DNA of 64,000 bases, from positions 118,833 to 182,832 of the forward strand of contig NZ_RDOJ01000005.1 in assembly GCF_003687725.1 (NCBI RefSeq), read 5' to 3'. The notes beneath the pieces were generated by a model. It saw only the letters and a list, made by a program, of their open reading frames with translations, was not told where the DNA came from and made no database searches. This DNA is from Faecalibacter macacae. Lineage in GTDB: Bacteria; Bacteroidota; Bacteroidia; Flavobacteriales; Weeksellaceae. The position numbers and the translations under genes are program-made. Of the stretch, positions 1 to 8,356 are shown piece after piece (position 1 is the first letter of the stretch; each line of letters begins with the position of its first letter).

Positions 1-632
1 GTAGCTAATGGATTTTCAATATCTTTTTTAAATTCAGGATCAATTTTAATGACATTAATATTATTTTTATCTACAAGCTTGACATAATTTTCATAAAAAA
101 TTCCAAGTCTACCATTTAATTCAAAAACATCAATAACTCCTTTTGTAGAGTGCTTTAGATCTATTTTATTTTTTAAATTTGATAATGAAAAATAGCTTAA
201 AGTGTTTTGTTCTATGATGTAGATTAAATTATTTGTGATAATATATTTAATATATCCTTTAGCAATCGTTTTAGGGAGAATTTTAATTACATCATTTTCT
301 ATGTAATATATTCTTCCATTAAAATCTTGGTACCAAATTCTATTATTGGAATCAAACTGTATATTAGAAACTCCATTTTTTCTGATTTGATCCATTTTTT
401 CTAATAGATTTCCATCATATTTATAAATTCCGTTTTCCGTCGCAATCCAAAATACACCTCTAAAATCTTGTTTTACATCATATATTGTGTTTGTAGAAAG
501 ACCTTCAGTTGTACTAATTCTATAGTAAAATGGTTCTTGAGCATTAATTAAAATACTCTGAATTAATAAAATAATAGGGATTAAGTATTTTGAATTTAAT
601 AGTTTGATAGGTTTATAGTGTTGATTATTAAT
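1..632 (-). CDS. Sensor protein with two-component-regulator propeller repeats, N-terminal fragment
   Basis: The minus-strand frame is open from about 632 through the window edge, so only the N-terminus (about 210 residues) is visible. A lysine-containing stretch and a hydrophobic run (LIPIILLIQSILINAQ) look like a signal peptide. It is followed by EPFYYRISTTEGLSTNTIY and a repeat with W-I-A-T-x-N-G-I-Y-K-Y, the signature of Reg_prop beta-propeller repeats in periplasmic sensor halves of Bacteroidota histidine kinases or LuxR/AraC-type hybrid sensors. The catalytic or output part lies outside the window. No ATG, GTG or TTG lies in this frame between the upstream stop (about 663) and the mature part; an ATT at 632-630 is the best placed start, so the start is uncertain. 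Confidence 0.6.
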   Translation of the reverse strand, partial: MNNQHYKPIKLLNSKYLIPIILLIQSILINAQEPFYYRISTTEGLSTNTIYDVKQDFRGVFWIATENGIYKYDGNLLEKMDQIRKNGVSNIQFDSNNRIWYQDFNGRIYYIENDVIKILPKTIAKGYIKYIITNNLIYIIEQNTLSYFSLSNLKNKIDLKHSTKGVIDVFELNGRLGIFYENYVKLVDKNNINVIKIDPEFKKDIENPLA

Positions 633-726
633 AAAATAAATATAGTGTTTTTGTGAATTTTTTTAAGATTTTATTTCTATTGATTGTTGAATAGTTGAGG
701 TTAGATTAATTGCTCATTGCTTTTTG

Positions 727-734
727 TATTTTTG
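727..734 (+). promoter_or_regulatory. Bacteroidota-type -7 box (TATTTTTG)
   Basis: TATTTTTG fits the Bacteroidota -7 consensus TAnnTTTG and lies 17 bases upstream of the ATG at 752. No convincing -33 TTTG was found at the usual distance, so this is a moderate call. Confidence 0.4.
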
Positions 735-751
735 CTTGATACTTTTAGATT

Positions 752-1189
752 ATGACAAAAGATTTATATGATGCAATTGCAATTGTTTTAAATGAGAAAA
801 TTTATTATTTAAACGGTTTAATTGAAGATTTACGCGCATCAAATAATGATACGAAAAGTAGCATGGGGGATAAGTACGAAACTTCTCGTGAAATGATGCA
901 ACAAGAGATTACTCGAATTCAAAATCAGTTGAATGAAGTGTTAGTTCAACAAGAACAATTTTTGAAAATAGGTGTGAAAGTAAGTCAAACAATAATAAAT
1001 GGATCTTACATCGAAACTTCTATGGGGAATTTCGTAATCGCATGTAGTTTAGGTGAAATAATGTTTGATTCTAAAAAGATTTTTGTTTTATCAAATCAAA
1101 CGCCATTGGCACAAGTTCTTTTAGGGAAGTGTGACGCAGAACAATTTGAAATGAATGGTAAAATGTTTATGATTAATAAAGTTGATTAG
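752..1189 (+). CDS. GreA/GreB C-terminal-like small protein
   Basis: This 145-residue soluble protein has an N-terminal helical stretch with a conserved-looking patch (SSMGDKYETSREMMQ, residues about 36-50) and a C-terminal beta-rich part. I recognise it as the small Bacteroidota family related to the C-terminal domain of transcription elongation factors GreA/GreB; members are often misannotated as 3-oxoacyl-ACP synthase, although nothing of a ketoacyl synthase is present. It lacks the long Gre coiled coil with its acidic tip, so cleavage-factor activity should not be assumed. Its 3' end overlaps the convergent membrane-protein gene by 17 bases. Function is unknown; a role at RNA polymerase is inference. 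Confidence 0.6.
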   Translation: MTKDLYDAIAIVLNEKIYYLNGLIEDLRASNNDTKSSMGDKYETSREMMQQEITRIQNQLNEVLVQQEQFLKIGVKVSQTIINGSYIETSMGNFVIACSLGEIMFDSKKIFVLSNQTPLAQVLLGKCDAEQFEMNGKMFMINKVD

Positions 1190-1589
1190 AATCTTTTCTT
1201 TTTGAAGATTTTAAACTGAAAAATAAAATTAAATAACAAAAAATAGATATAACTGCCCAAGTCATAGAAATTTTATTGATATTTTCATTGTTTAACCATT
1301 TGTCAATAATAAGTTGAAGTATAATTAATGGAGTTGAAATAGAAAATAGTAATAATTGAAAAATATAGATTTGATTGTTATACTTTATAGTTCTTAAAAT
1401 TTTATTTTCAATTACAATTATGATGAATATTACGGATATAATAATTATACCTATTAAGTTTACTATATAGTTGTTTCTCGCTAAAATATCTAAATATTTT
1501 AAACAAAAAAGTATCGTAGAAATTATTAAATAAAAAATTAAAGAAGATTTAAATATTTGAATAAATATATTCTTATTCGATTGATTCAT
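1173..1589 (-). CDS. Small four-helix membrane protein, unknown
   Basis: The 138-residue product has four hydrophobic stretches (about residues 10-33, 40-60, 72-93 and 110-130) separated by short polar loops, and ends in a lysine/arginine-rich tail (SSKRKD). This suggests an inner-membrane protein with cytoplasmic termini. I recognise no domain. It runs convergently into the Gre-like gene, overlapping its last 17 bases, and is separated from aceA by a strong hairpin. Codon use is AT-rich like its neighbours. The reading frame is intact and long for such AT-rich DNA, but the function is unknown. Confidence 0.55.
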   Translation of the reverse strand: MNQSNKNIFIQIFKSSLIFYLIISTILFCLKYLDILARNNYIVNLIGIIIISVIFIIIVIENKILRTIKYNNQIYIFQLLLFSISTPLIILQLIIDKWLNNENINKISMTWAVISIFCYLILFFSLKSSKRKDSNQLY

Positions 1590-1604
1590 ATTTCATATAT
1601 AATA

Positions 1605-1635
1605 AAAAAGACCGAGGTTGCAGCTCGGTCTTTTT
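1605..1635. terminator. Rho-independent terminator after aceA
   Basis: Perfect inverted repeat of 12 bases, AAAAAGACCGAG and CTCGGTCTTTTT, with a 7-base loop. It lies 23 bases past the aceA stop and terminates the aceBA transcript on the minus strand. The symmetric A/T flanks would also work for plus-strand transcription. Confidence 0.85.
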
Positions 1636-1658
1636 AATTGAAAAGTATGCATTATGGT

Positions 1659-2945
1659 TTAGTGAAACTGAGCAGTCTCTGTACTTTCAGCCATAGCTGT
1701 CGTAGAAGAAACGCCTTGTTGCACTGTGTTTTGTACATAGTCAAAGTACTGAGTTCCTACAAAAGATTGGTGCTTAACTGCAGCAAATCCTTCATCTTGT
1801 AAAGCGAACTCACGTTCTTGTAATTCTGAGTATCCAGCCATTCCTCTTGCGTTGTAAGCTTTTGCTAATTCGAACATTGATGTGTTCATCGCATGGAAAC
1901 CAGCTAATGTTATAAATTGAAATTTGTATCCCATGGCAGCTAACTCTTCACGAAATGTTTCCATTTGTGACGGAGTTAAGTGTTTGGCCCAGTTAAATGA
2001 TGGCGAACAATTGTACGCTAACATTTGGTCTGGATATACCTCACGAACAGCTTGAGCAAATTCTCTCGCCATTCCTAAATCTGGATTAGATGTTTCCATC
2101 CAAACTAAATCTGCATATGGCGCGTAACTTAAAGCACGATCAATTCCTTGATCTAATCCATTATTTACTCTGTAAAATCCTTCCGATGTACGAGAACCAT
2201 CAACAATAAATTTGCGATCTCTTTCGTCTATGTCAGAAGTGATTAAGTTTGCAGCTTCAGCATCTGTGCGCGCAACCAATAAAGTTGGAACTCCACAAAC
2301 GTCAGCAGCTAAACGAGCAGCTAACAATTTATTAATAGCTTCTTGCGTCGGAACTAATACTTTCCCACCCAAGTGTCCACATTTTTTAGCTGAAGATAAT
2401 TGATCTTCAAAATGTACACCTGCTGCACCTGCATCAATCATTTGCTTCATTAATTCGTATGCATTCAAGTTTCCTCCGAAACCAGCTTCAGCATCAGCAA
2501 CGATTGGTACGAAATAATCAATATTTCCTTGTCCTGTGATAGATTGAATTTCATCACGGCGACGTAATGCGTTGTTGATTCGCTTAATAACTAATGGAAC
2601 AGAATTAGCAGGATATAAGGATTGATCTGGATACATTTCTGCTGATAAATTAGCATCAGCAGCAACTTGCCAACCTGATAAATAAATAGCATTTAACCCA
2701 GCTTCAACTTCTTGTATCGCTTGATTTCCGTTTAATGCACCTAAACCAGCCATGTATTCTTTGGAATTTAAACCATCCCAAAGTTTTTGTGCTCCGTTTT
2801 TTGCATATGTATATTCAACATCTAAAGAACCTCTCAATTTAATTACATCTTCAGCAGTGTAATTTCTTTTAACGTTTTTCCATCTTGGGTTAGTATCCCA
2901 ATCCTGTTGAATCTTTTGGATTCTCTCTTGGTTTGATAGACTCAT
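1659..2945 (-). CDS. aceA: Isocitrate lyase
   Basis: Cleaves isocitrate to succinate and glyoxylate, the first committed step of the glyoxylate shunt in the cytoplasm. The 428-residue protein has the usual length of the short bacterial form and carries the active-site signature K187-K188-C189-G190-H191 ([11 protein letters not shown]), the upstream DAEAGFGG loop (about 151-158) that binds magnesium and substrate, and a conserved NCSPSFNW stretch further on. It is the second gene of an aceB-aceA unit on the minus strand, 68 bases after malate synthase, and ends at a strong terminator. The divergent RamB/ScfR-like regulator beyond aceB is the likely regulator. Together with malate synthase it allows net carbon gain from acetate or fatty acids. 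Identification is firm. Confidence 0.97.
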   Translation of the reverse strand: MSLSNQERIQKIQQDWDTNPRWKNVKRNYTAEDVIKLRGSLDVEYTYAKNGAQKLWDGLNSKEYMAGLGALNGNQAIQEVEAGLNAIYLSGWQVAADANLSAEMYPDQSLYPANSVPLVIKRINNALRRRDEIQSITGQGNIDYFVPIVADAEAGFGGNLNAYELMKQMIDAGAAGVHFEDQLSSAKKCGHLGGKVLVPTQEAINKLLAARLAADVCGVPTLLVARTDAEAANLITSDIDERDRKFIVDGSRTSEGFYRVNNGLDQGIDRALSYAPYADLVWMETSNPDLGMAREFAQAVREVYPDQMLAYNCSPSFNWAKHLTPSQMETFREELAAMGYKFQFITLAGFHAMNTSMFELAKAYNARGMAGYSELQEREFALQDEGFAAVKHQSFVGTQYFDYVQNTVQQGVSSTTAMAESTETAQFH

Positions 2946-3013
2946 AGTTTTGCGTTTTTTTGTGTTTAATAGTTTTTTTTGTAAGGGTTATAGTTTTGTA
3001 GAGAGCGGATTTA

Positions 3014-4603
3014 TTATATGTATTTATATGCGCTTAGCGTTAAGAATTCTTTAAAATCATTACTTAATACTAATTCGTCAAATAACTGTACAGCTAATTC
3101 AAAACGACCAGATTGATAGTTAGTTTCACCAACTAAAGCTTTGATCTTATTGATTTCATCAGATCTTAATTGCTTGTATTTTTCACAATTAAATTCTGAT
3201 CCGTCTTCTAAAACAACCTTGTTTTTTAACCATTGCCAAACTTGAGTTCTAGAGATTTCGGCAGTTGCAGCATCCTCCATTAAATTATATAATGCAGCTG
3301 CTCCTTTGCCAGATAACCAACTTTCGATGTATAAAATTCCTACATTGATGTTATCACGAATACCTTTTTCAGTTACTGTTCCTTTCGGAATTTCTAATAA
3401 GGATTCTTCTGTAGTAACTACATCTTCACGCTTTTTATCTATTTGATTTGCCTGAGGCATATGTTCGTTAAAAATATCCATGGCAACTTTTACCAACGCT
3501 GGGTGTGCAACCCAAGTACCGTCATGTCCGTTAGTTACTTCACGTAACTTATCGTTTTTAACTTTAGTAAAAGCTTCTTCATTTTTAGCTTCATTATCTT
3601 TTACAGGAATTTGAGCCGCCATTCCTCCAATCGCGTGTACATTTCTTTTATGACATCTCTGGATTACAGCTAATGAATATGCAGCCATAAAGGGAGAGGT
3701 CATTGTTACTTGACTACGTTCTGGAACGATGAAGTTTGGATGATTTCTGAATTTTTTAATATAAGAGAATATGTAATCCCAACGTCCACAATTTAATCCA
3801 GCCATATGTTCTTTCAACTCGTAAATAATTTCATCGATTTGAAAAGAAGCTGTAATTGTTTCAATTAAAACTGTTGCTTTAATTGTTCCTTGTGGGATTT
3901 GTAAATATTCTTGTGCAAAAGTAAAAATATCATTCCACCAACGGGCTTCAAGATGATGTTCTAATTTAGGAAGATAGAAATAAGGCCCACTCTGATTGGA
4001 AAGTAACGTGTGTGCATTATGGAAAAAATATAAACCAAAGTCAAATAGTGAGCCTGATATTTCCTCTTTATGTATTGTTATGTGCTTTTCGTTTAGGTGT
4101 AAACCTCTCGGTCTAACCAAAAGAACTGCTACATTTTTATTTAATGTATATGTCTTGTTTTTTGCTTCATCTACATAAGAAATTGTTTTGTTTACAGCAT
4201 CTTTTAAATTTTGTTGACCTTGTAAATTATTATCCCAAGTAGGAGAATTACTGTCTTCAAAATCAGCCATAAAAGTTTTAGCTCCAGAGTTTAATGCGTT
4301 AATTACCATTTTACGATCTACAGGACCTGTAATTTCTACACGTCTATCTTGTAAATCTGCAGGAATTGGCGCTGCAACCCAATTACTATTTCTAATTTCT
4401 TTTGTATTTGCCTGGAAATTTGGTACGTTTCCTAAATCAAAAAACTTTTGGCGAGCATCACGCTCTGCCAATAATTCAAGTCGTCTTGAATTGAACTTCT
4501 CGTGTAAAGCAATGAGAAAATCCATTGCTTCATTAGTTAAGATATCAGAATATTTATTCTGAATATCTGGTGCTAATGTAAATTCATTAATAGCTGGTCT
4601 CAT
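3014..4603 (-). CDS. aceB: Malate synthase A
   Basis: Condenses glyoxylate with acetyl-CoA to malate, the second glyoxylate-shunt step. The 529-residue length matches the A isoform. Visible marks are MADFEDSNSPTWDN (112-125), VRPRGLHL (163-170) with R166 in the position of the catalytic arginine of the E. coli enzyme, the glyoxylate/magnesium region with LNCGRWDYIFSY, and the stretch NGHDGTWVAHPALV, all typical of the family. It starts the aceB-aceA operon; its ATG lies 116 bases from the start of a divergent XRE regulator, and this short region holds a perfect palindrome that probably serves as operator. The identification is firm; regulation is inferred from context. Confidence 0.97.
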   Translation of the reverse strand: MRPAINEFTLAPDIQNKYSDILTNEAMDFLIALHEKFNSRRLELLAERDARQKFFDLGNVPNFQANTKEIRNSNWVAAPIPADLQDRRVEITGPVDRKMVINALNSGAKTFMADFEDSNSPTWDNNLQGQQNLKDAVNKTISYVDEAKNKTYTLNKNVAVLLVRPRGLHLNEKHITIHKEEISGSLFDFGLYFFHNAHTLLSNQSGPYFYLPKLEHHLEARWWNDIFTFAQEYLQIPQGTIKATVLIETITASFQIDEIIYELKEHMAGLNCGRWDYIFSYIKKFRNHPNFIVPERSQVTMTSPFMAAYSLAVIQRCHKRNVHAIGGMAAQIPVKDNEAKNEEAFTKVKNDKLREVTNGHDGTWVAHPALVKVAMDIFNEHMPQANQIDKKREDVVTTEESLLEIPKGTVTEKGIRDNINVGILYIESWLSGKGAAALYNLMEDAATAEISRTQVWQWLKNKVVLEDGSEFNCEKYKQLRSDEINKIKALVGETNYQSGRFELAVQLFDELVLSNDFKEFLTLSAYKYI

Positions 4604-4659
4604 TTTTTGTGTTTTTTTGTGTAGTTTTGGTTTTGTTTGTAAGCAGATTTAATTCAATC

Positions 4660-4673
4660 AGCGAACGTTCGCT
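4660..4673. promoter_or_regulatory. Perfect 14-bp palindrome between aceB and its divergent regulator
   Basis: AGCGAACGTTCGCT is a perfect 14-base palindrome and is strikingly GC-rich within an AT-rich intergenic region. It lies 57 bases upstream of the aceB ATG and 47 bases upstream of the regulator's ATG at 4720. The position fits an operator for the XRE-type regulator (autoregulation plus control of aceBA). Binding is inference. Confidence 0.55.
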
Positions 4674-4719
4674 AAATTATAAAAATTCGTTTACATTCAC
4701 CAAATATTTTTATAAAAAA

Positions 4720-6216
4720 ATGCAAGAAGATTATATAAAACTAATTTTTGGATTAAAGATTAAACAAATTAGAACGGCTAAAGATTTGTCATTGTTTAAG
4801 TTATCTAAAATAACAGGACTTTCTAAATCATACTTAAATGAGATTGAAAAAGGTAAAAAATATCCCAAAACTGATAAGATTATTCTGTTAGCAGAAGCTT
4901 TTGATGTGCCTTATGATGAGTTAGTTTCTTTAAAATTAGATAAAAACTTAGCTCCGGTCGCTGAAATTTTACAATCTAATCTTTTACAAGAAATACCTTT
5001 AGAGTTGTTTGGAATTGAAGAAAGAGATTTAATTGAAATTATTTCAAATGCTCCAATGAAGGTTAATGCATTTATTTCAACCTTAATAGAGATTGGGAAT
5101 AATTATAATCTTACAAGAGAAAGTTTTTACATGGCTTCTTTGCGATCATTTCAAGAAGCGAATGATAATTACTTTCCAGAATTAGAACTTGCTGCAAAAA
5201 ATTTCTTGAAACAATATTCAACGAATCAAGATGGTGAATTGATTACGGACGAATTAATGACTGAAATTCTGAAGGAAGAATATGGTTATGAAGTTTTTTA
5301 TGAAGATTTCAAGACATATAAACGTCCAGAATTAGGTAAACTTCGATCTATTTTTATTGAAGAAAAGAAACATTTATATATTAATATAGATTCAGAATTG
5401 GATCAAAAAAGATTCATTTTAGCGAAAGAGTTAGGGTATAATTATTTAGGTTATAAAGAGCGTTTAAATACTTATTCTTGGGTTTCTTTTGAGAATTTTG
5501 ATCAGTTGTTGAATAATTTCTACGCTTCTTATTTTGCAGGAGCATTGTTATTACCAGAAGATGAACTGGTTCAGAAAATGAATGAAATGTTCGCTGCTGA
5601 TAAACATGATATTAAAAATTTCTTACGTCTTTTTGGAAGTTATACAGAGTCGCCAGAGACGGTTTATCAACGTATGACGAATCTTTTACCAAAGCATTTT
5701 AATATTAGAGATTTATTCTTTTTACGTCTTACAACAAAAATAGGGACAAGTAAATATAAATTAACGAAAGAGTTACATCTAAATCAGCAACAATCGCCGC
5801 AGGCAAACGAAACTGATGAGCATTATTGTAGACGTTGGGTTTCACTAAATGTTTTAAAACAATTAGAAAATTCTACTCCTGAAGATCCAGATCATGTCAT
5901 TTCTTCTCAGGTTTCTATTTATCCATTTAATAATAATCAAAAATATTATGTAGTTTCTTCTGCTACGAAAGATCCGTTTAATCCAGAATATTTACGAAGT
6001 GTAACCATTGGTCTATTACATAAAAGTGCGCAACGAAAGGTTAAGTTTTTAAATGATCCTGAAATTCCTGTCAAAGAAGTTGCAGTAACTTGTGAAAACT
6101 GTGGAATGGAAAATTGTGCTGAACGTGTGGCTCAACCAAAGCGATTTGCAAAAGATATACATTCAAAACGATTGAATGTAATTGTAAATGAATTTATAAA
6201 AGAAAAAAGTAAATAA
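4720..6216 (+). CDS. RamB/ScfR-like XRE-family transcriptional regulator
   Basis: This 498-residue regulator has an N-terminal XRE helix-turn-helix (about residues 10-65: LSKITGLSKSYLNEIEKG), a central region resembling the ImmA/IrrE metallopeptidase-like domain (about 130-300) and a C-terminal DUF2083-type part ending with a cysteine cluster, CENCGMENC. This architecture is that of short-chain fatty acyl-CoA regulators such as ScfR and mycobacterial/corynebacterial RamB, which control isocitrate lyase and acetate metabolism. I chose the ATG at 4720 over an in-frame ATG at 4609: the extra 37 residues would begin almost on the aceB start, span the palindrome and resemble no domain, while the HTH starts normally from 4720. 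Divergence from aceBA supports a role in their regulation. Effector and sign of control are unknown. Confidence 0.85.
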   Translation: MQEDYIKLIFGLKIKQIRTAKDLSLFKLSKITGLSKSYLNEIEKGKKYPKTDKIILLAEAFDVPYDELVSLKLDKNLAPVAEILQSNLLQEIPLELFGIEERDLIEIISNAPMKVNAFISTLIEIGNNYNLTRESFYMASLRSFQEANDNYFPELELAAKNFLKQYSTNQDGELITDELMTEILKEEYGYEVFYEDFKTYKRPELGKLRSIFIEEKKHLYINIDSELDQKRFILAKELGYNYLGYKERLNTYSWVSFENFDQLLNNFYASYFAGALLLPEDELVQKMNEMFAADKHDIKNFLRLFGSYTESPETVYQRMTNLLPKHFNIRDLFFLRLTTKIGTSKYKLTKELHLNQQQSPQANETDEHYCRRWVSLNVLKQLENSTPEDPDHVISSQVSIYPFNNNQKYYVVSSATKDPFNPEYLRSVTIGLLHKSAQRKVKFLNDPEIPVKEVAVTCENCGMENCAERVAQPKRFAKDIHSKRLNVIVNEFIKEKSK

Positions 6217-6226
6217 AATTGATTAG

Positions 6227-6268
6227 ATTAGCATATAACCACAAAGTTTTATGCTAATTTTTTTTTCA
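6227..6268 (+). terminator. Terminator hairpin overlapping the start of the YhhN gene
   Basis: A 9-bp perfect stem (ATTAGCATA at 6227-6235 with TATGCTAAT at 6250-6258, 14-base loop) is followed directly by a run of T. It is placed like the terminator of the XRE regulator gene, 10 bases past its stop, yet its 3' arm contains the ATG (6251) of the next gene and its T-run encodes the first codons. Confidence 0.6.
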
Positions 6269-6934
6269 ATATTATTATTGATTTCTTGGACTATTTATGT
6301 CCGTTTAAAGTTGAAAGCACCTACATTAAAAGCTTTGATTTTTAAGATTTCAACGACTTTTTTGATTATTGTAATTGCGTTATTTAACATTATTAATTCA
6401 CCAGATCAACTTTCTTTAGGTGTTTTGATTGTTATCGGATTAATTTTAGGTTTAATAGGTGATATAGCCCTTGACCTGAAGTTGTTGTATCCGAAAGATG
6501 ATAAATTTTACACCTATTTTGGTTTTACAAGTTTTATTATTGGGCATTTAATTTATATCGGGTATTTTGCTCTTAATTACCATTTACACCTCCTGGATTA
6601 TTCGTTTATTTTTGGTTTTGCCGGTATGTCAGTATTTATTCTTTTAGTCTCGGAAGATTCAATGAAATTAAATTTTGGTGAATTTCGATTAATATCAGCC
6701 GTATATGCATTTGTACTAAGTTTAGTCACATTTTTATTGCTTTGGACAAGTTATCGGTATGGAAATTATGGAATGTTAATTTTTGGAATAGGATTAATCT
6801 TGTTTTTGATTTCTGATTTAATTTTAAGTTTCTCGTATTTTGGTAAAGATGAGAAATCTTGGATGATTAAAGGGAATTACATCTTTTATTATGGTGCACA
6901 ATACCTAATTGCAGCAAGTATTTCTTATTTTTGA
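6251..6934 (+). CDS. YhhN family membrane protein (lysoplasmalogenase-like)
   Basis: The 227-residue protein consists almost entirely of hydrophobic helices (about eight) and shows the family marks GDIALDLK (about 74-81) and, near the C-terminus, LILFLISDLILSFSYF followed by a tyrosine-rich last helix. YhhN/TMEM86 proteins hydrolyse the vinyl-ether bond of lysoplasmalogens in animals; in Bacteroidota lacking plasmalogens the substrate is unknown. The start ATG lies in the 3' arm of a terminator-like hairpin, so its translation or transcription may be attenuated. The following lipoprotein gene is 24 bases downstream on the same strand and may be cotranscribed. Family call is good; enzymatic role is inference. 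Confidence 0.8.
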   Translation: MLIFFSILLLISWTIYVRLKLKAPTLKALIFKISTTFLIIVIALFNIINSPDQLSLGVLIVIGLILGLIGDIALDLKLLYPKDDKFYTYFGFTSFIIGHLIYIGYFALNYHLHLLDYSFIFGFAGMSVFILLVSEDSMKLNFGEFRLISAVYAFVLSLVTFLLLWTSYRYGNYGMLIFGIGLILFLISDLILSFSYFGKDEKSWMIKGNYIFYYGAQYLIAASISYF

Positions 6935-6958
6935 TGCATCATAAGTCAATAAAAATAA

Positions 6959-7585
6959 ATGAAATACTTATTATGTTTAGTTCTTATTATATGTTTTTCA
7001 TGTACAAAGAAAGATATTGTAGTTAAAGGGAATTTTAAAGAAAAAGAAAAACGAGAAATAAGATCAATAAATTTAGAGAATACTGATCAATCGGAGGTTT
7101 ATATATTAAATTCAGATTCGACGTATACTTTCTTAAATTCTAAAGATTTGAGTTATAACTTTGGTAAAGTAATCGCTAAAAATGATTCAACAGCATTTAT
7201 TTCAGTTGCGATTGAGAAATTTAATTTTCTTAAAAGTATACATACAAAAGAATCCAAAAGTGAAGATATTGAACTTTATTTTTATGATAAAACGGGAGAT
7301 TTAATTCCGTTTTTAAATATAGAAGTTTATAGAGATAATTATAAAACAGATTTATTAGCTTTAAATGGATTGTTAAAATTAAATTCATTTCCTGATTCAA
7401 TATCTATTCCTAAATTAGAATACTTATCTGGGTTGAAACATAATTTTTCTCTTTCAAAAAACGGAAAATCTTATGAAGTTTATTTAGATTTAAATCACGA
7501 AATTTTGGAGAAATTCATGAATTATAATTCTCCAAATAATAAACACTTTGTAGTGTTTACTCCGTTAGAAGAATTATTAAAGTAA
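6959..7585 (+). CDS. Lipoprotein of unknown function
   Basis: The 208-residue product begins with a lipoprotein signal peptide (MKYLLCLVLIICFSC, lipobox FSC, cysteine at residue 15) followed by TKKD, so it is probably lipid-anchored in the periplasm or outer membrane. The rest is soluble, rich in beta-prone segments and charged residues. One segment (DLIPFLNIEVYRDNYKTDLLALNGLLKL) could be a small carboxypeptidase-regulatory-like or Ig-like fold, but I cannot assign a family. It follows the YhhN gene at short distance and ends at a hairpin terminator. Function unknown. Confidence 0.6.
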   Translation: MKYLLCLVLIICFSCTKKDIVVKGNFKEKEKREIRSINLENTDQSEVYILNSDSTYTFLNSKDLSYNFGKVIAKNDSTAFISVAIEKFNFLKSIHTKESKSEDIELYFYDKTGDLIPFLNIEVYRDNYKTDLLALNGLLKLNSFPDSISIPKLEYLSGLKHNFSLSKNGKSYEVYLDLNHEILEKFMNYNSPNNKHFVVFTPLEELLK

Positions 7586-7588
7586 TAA

Positions 7589-7621
7589 AAAAATCCAGTC
7601 TAAATTTTAGATTGGATTTTT
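7589..7621. terminator. Bidirectional terminator between lipoprotein gene and rsmE
   Basis: Sixteen-base arms (AAAAATCCAGTCTAAA with TTTAGATTGGATTTTT, one G-T pair) with a one-base centre, so the true loop is a few bases wider. A and T runs on both sides let it serve both convergent genes. Confidence 0.75.
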
Positions 7622-7641
7622 AAATTATATTGATTTTTGAT

Positions 7642-8355
7642 TTACTTGTGATTGAATGCCCAATCTGTTGCGAAAACAGCTTGTAATGCAGCAGTTTCAG
7701 TTCTGAATCGTTGTGAACCTAATGAAATTCCATTAAAACCATTTTCGTAAGCGGCTTTAATTTCATCGCGAGAAAAATCACCTTCTGGACCAATCATAAT
7801 TAAAACCTTTTCAGGTTGTTTACTTAAGATTTGATTGAAAGGAGTTCTTTCAATATCACTTTCACAATGTGCAATACACTTTTTGTAATCGGATAAATCT
7901 TTTTTAATGAAATCATTAAACTTAGTTAAATCATTCAATTTTGGTAAATAAGCTTTTAACGATTGTTTAGTTGCAGATTGTACAATTTTTTCTAAACGTT
8001 CAATTTTAATGTTTTTACGTTCAGAATGAAAAGATTGTAAAAAAGTAATTTCATCAATACCAATTTCAGTTGCTTTTTCTAAGAAAAATTCAATACGCTC
8101 CATTGTTTTCGTAGGTGCAATAGCAACGTGTAAATAGTATTTCTTTTGCTCAAAATTTTCTTGTAACTGAATTACATTAGCTTCTACAATTTTTTTAGAA
8201 ACATGTGTAACTTCACATTTTCCTAAATTTCCATTTCCGTCAGTAATATGAATAATATCGCCTTCATTTCCTCTTAAAACTTTAGTGAAATGATTACTTT
8301 CTTCTTCATTTAAAATAGCAGTATCGCCTTGAAATATTCCAAAAAATAATTTCAT
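7642..8355 (-). CDS. rsmE: 16S rRNA (uracil1498-N3)-methyltransferase
   Basis: Methylates N3 of U1498 in 16S rRNA using S-adenosylmethionine. The 237-residue protein has the N-terminal PUA-like part (HFTKVLRGNEGD, about 22-33) and a C-terminal SPOUT knot with the diagnostic MIGPEGDFSRDEI (about 192-204) and LGSQRFRTETAALQA (about 217-231), which form the SAM-binding trefoil. Length is normal for the family. Its start lies one base after the tsaD stop, so tsaD-rsmE is a two-gene translationally tight operon, an arrangement seen in other flavobacteria. Confidence 0.95.
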   Translation of the reverse strand: MKLFFGIFQGDTAILNEEESNHFTKVLRGNEGDIIHITDGNGNLGKCEVTHVSKKIVEANVIQLQENFEQKKYYLHVAIAPTKTMERIEFFLEKATEIGIDEITFLQSFHSERKNIKIERLEKIVQSATKQSLKAYLPKLNDLTKFNDFIKKDLSDYKKCIAHCESDIERTPFNQILSKQPEKVLIMIGPEGDFSRDEIKAAYENGFNGISLGSQRFRTETAALQAVFATDWAFNHK

Positions 8356-8356
8356 A

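Noticed and set aside
4639..4700. A sigma-54 -24/-12 promoter near aceB or other genes
   Set aside because: I found no convincing TGGCAC-N5-TTGC element in the intergenic regions I read; a systematic motif scan would be needed.
4609..4719. A 37-residue N-terminal extension of the XRE regulator from ATG 4609
   Set aside because: It would cover the palindrome and the aceB promoter region and precedes a normal HTH start; ATG 4720 is better placed.
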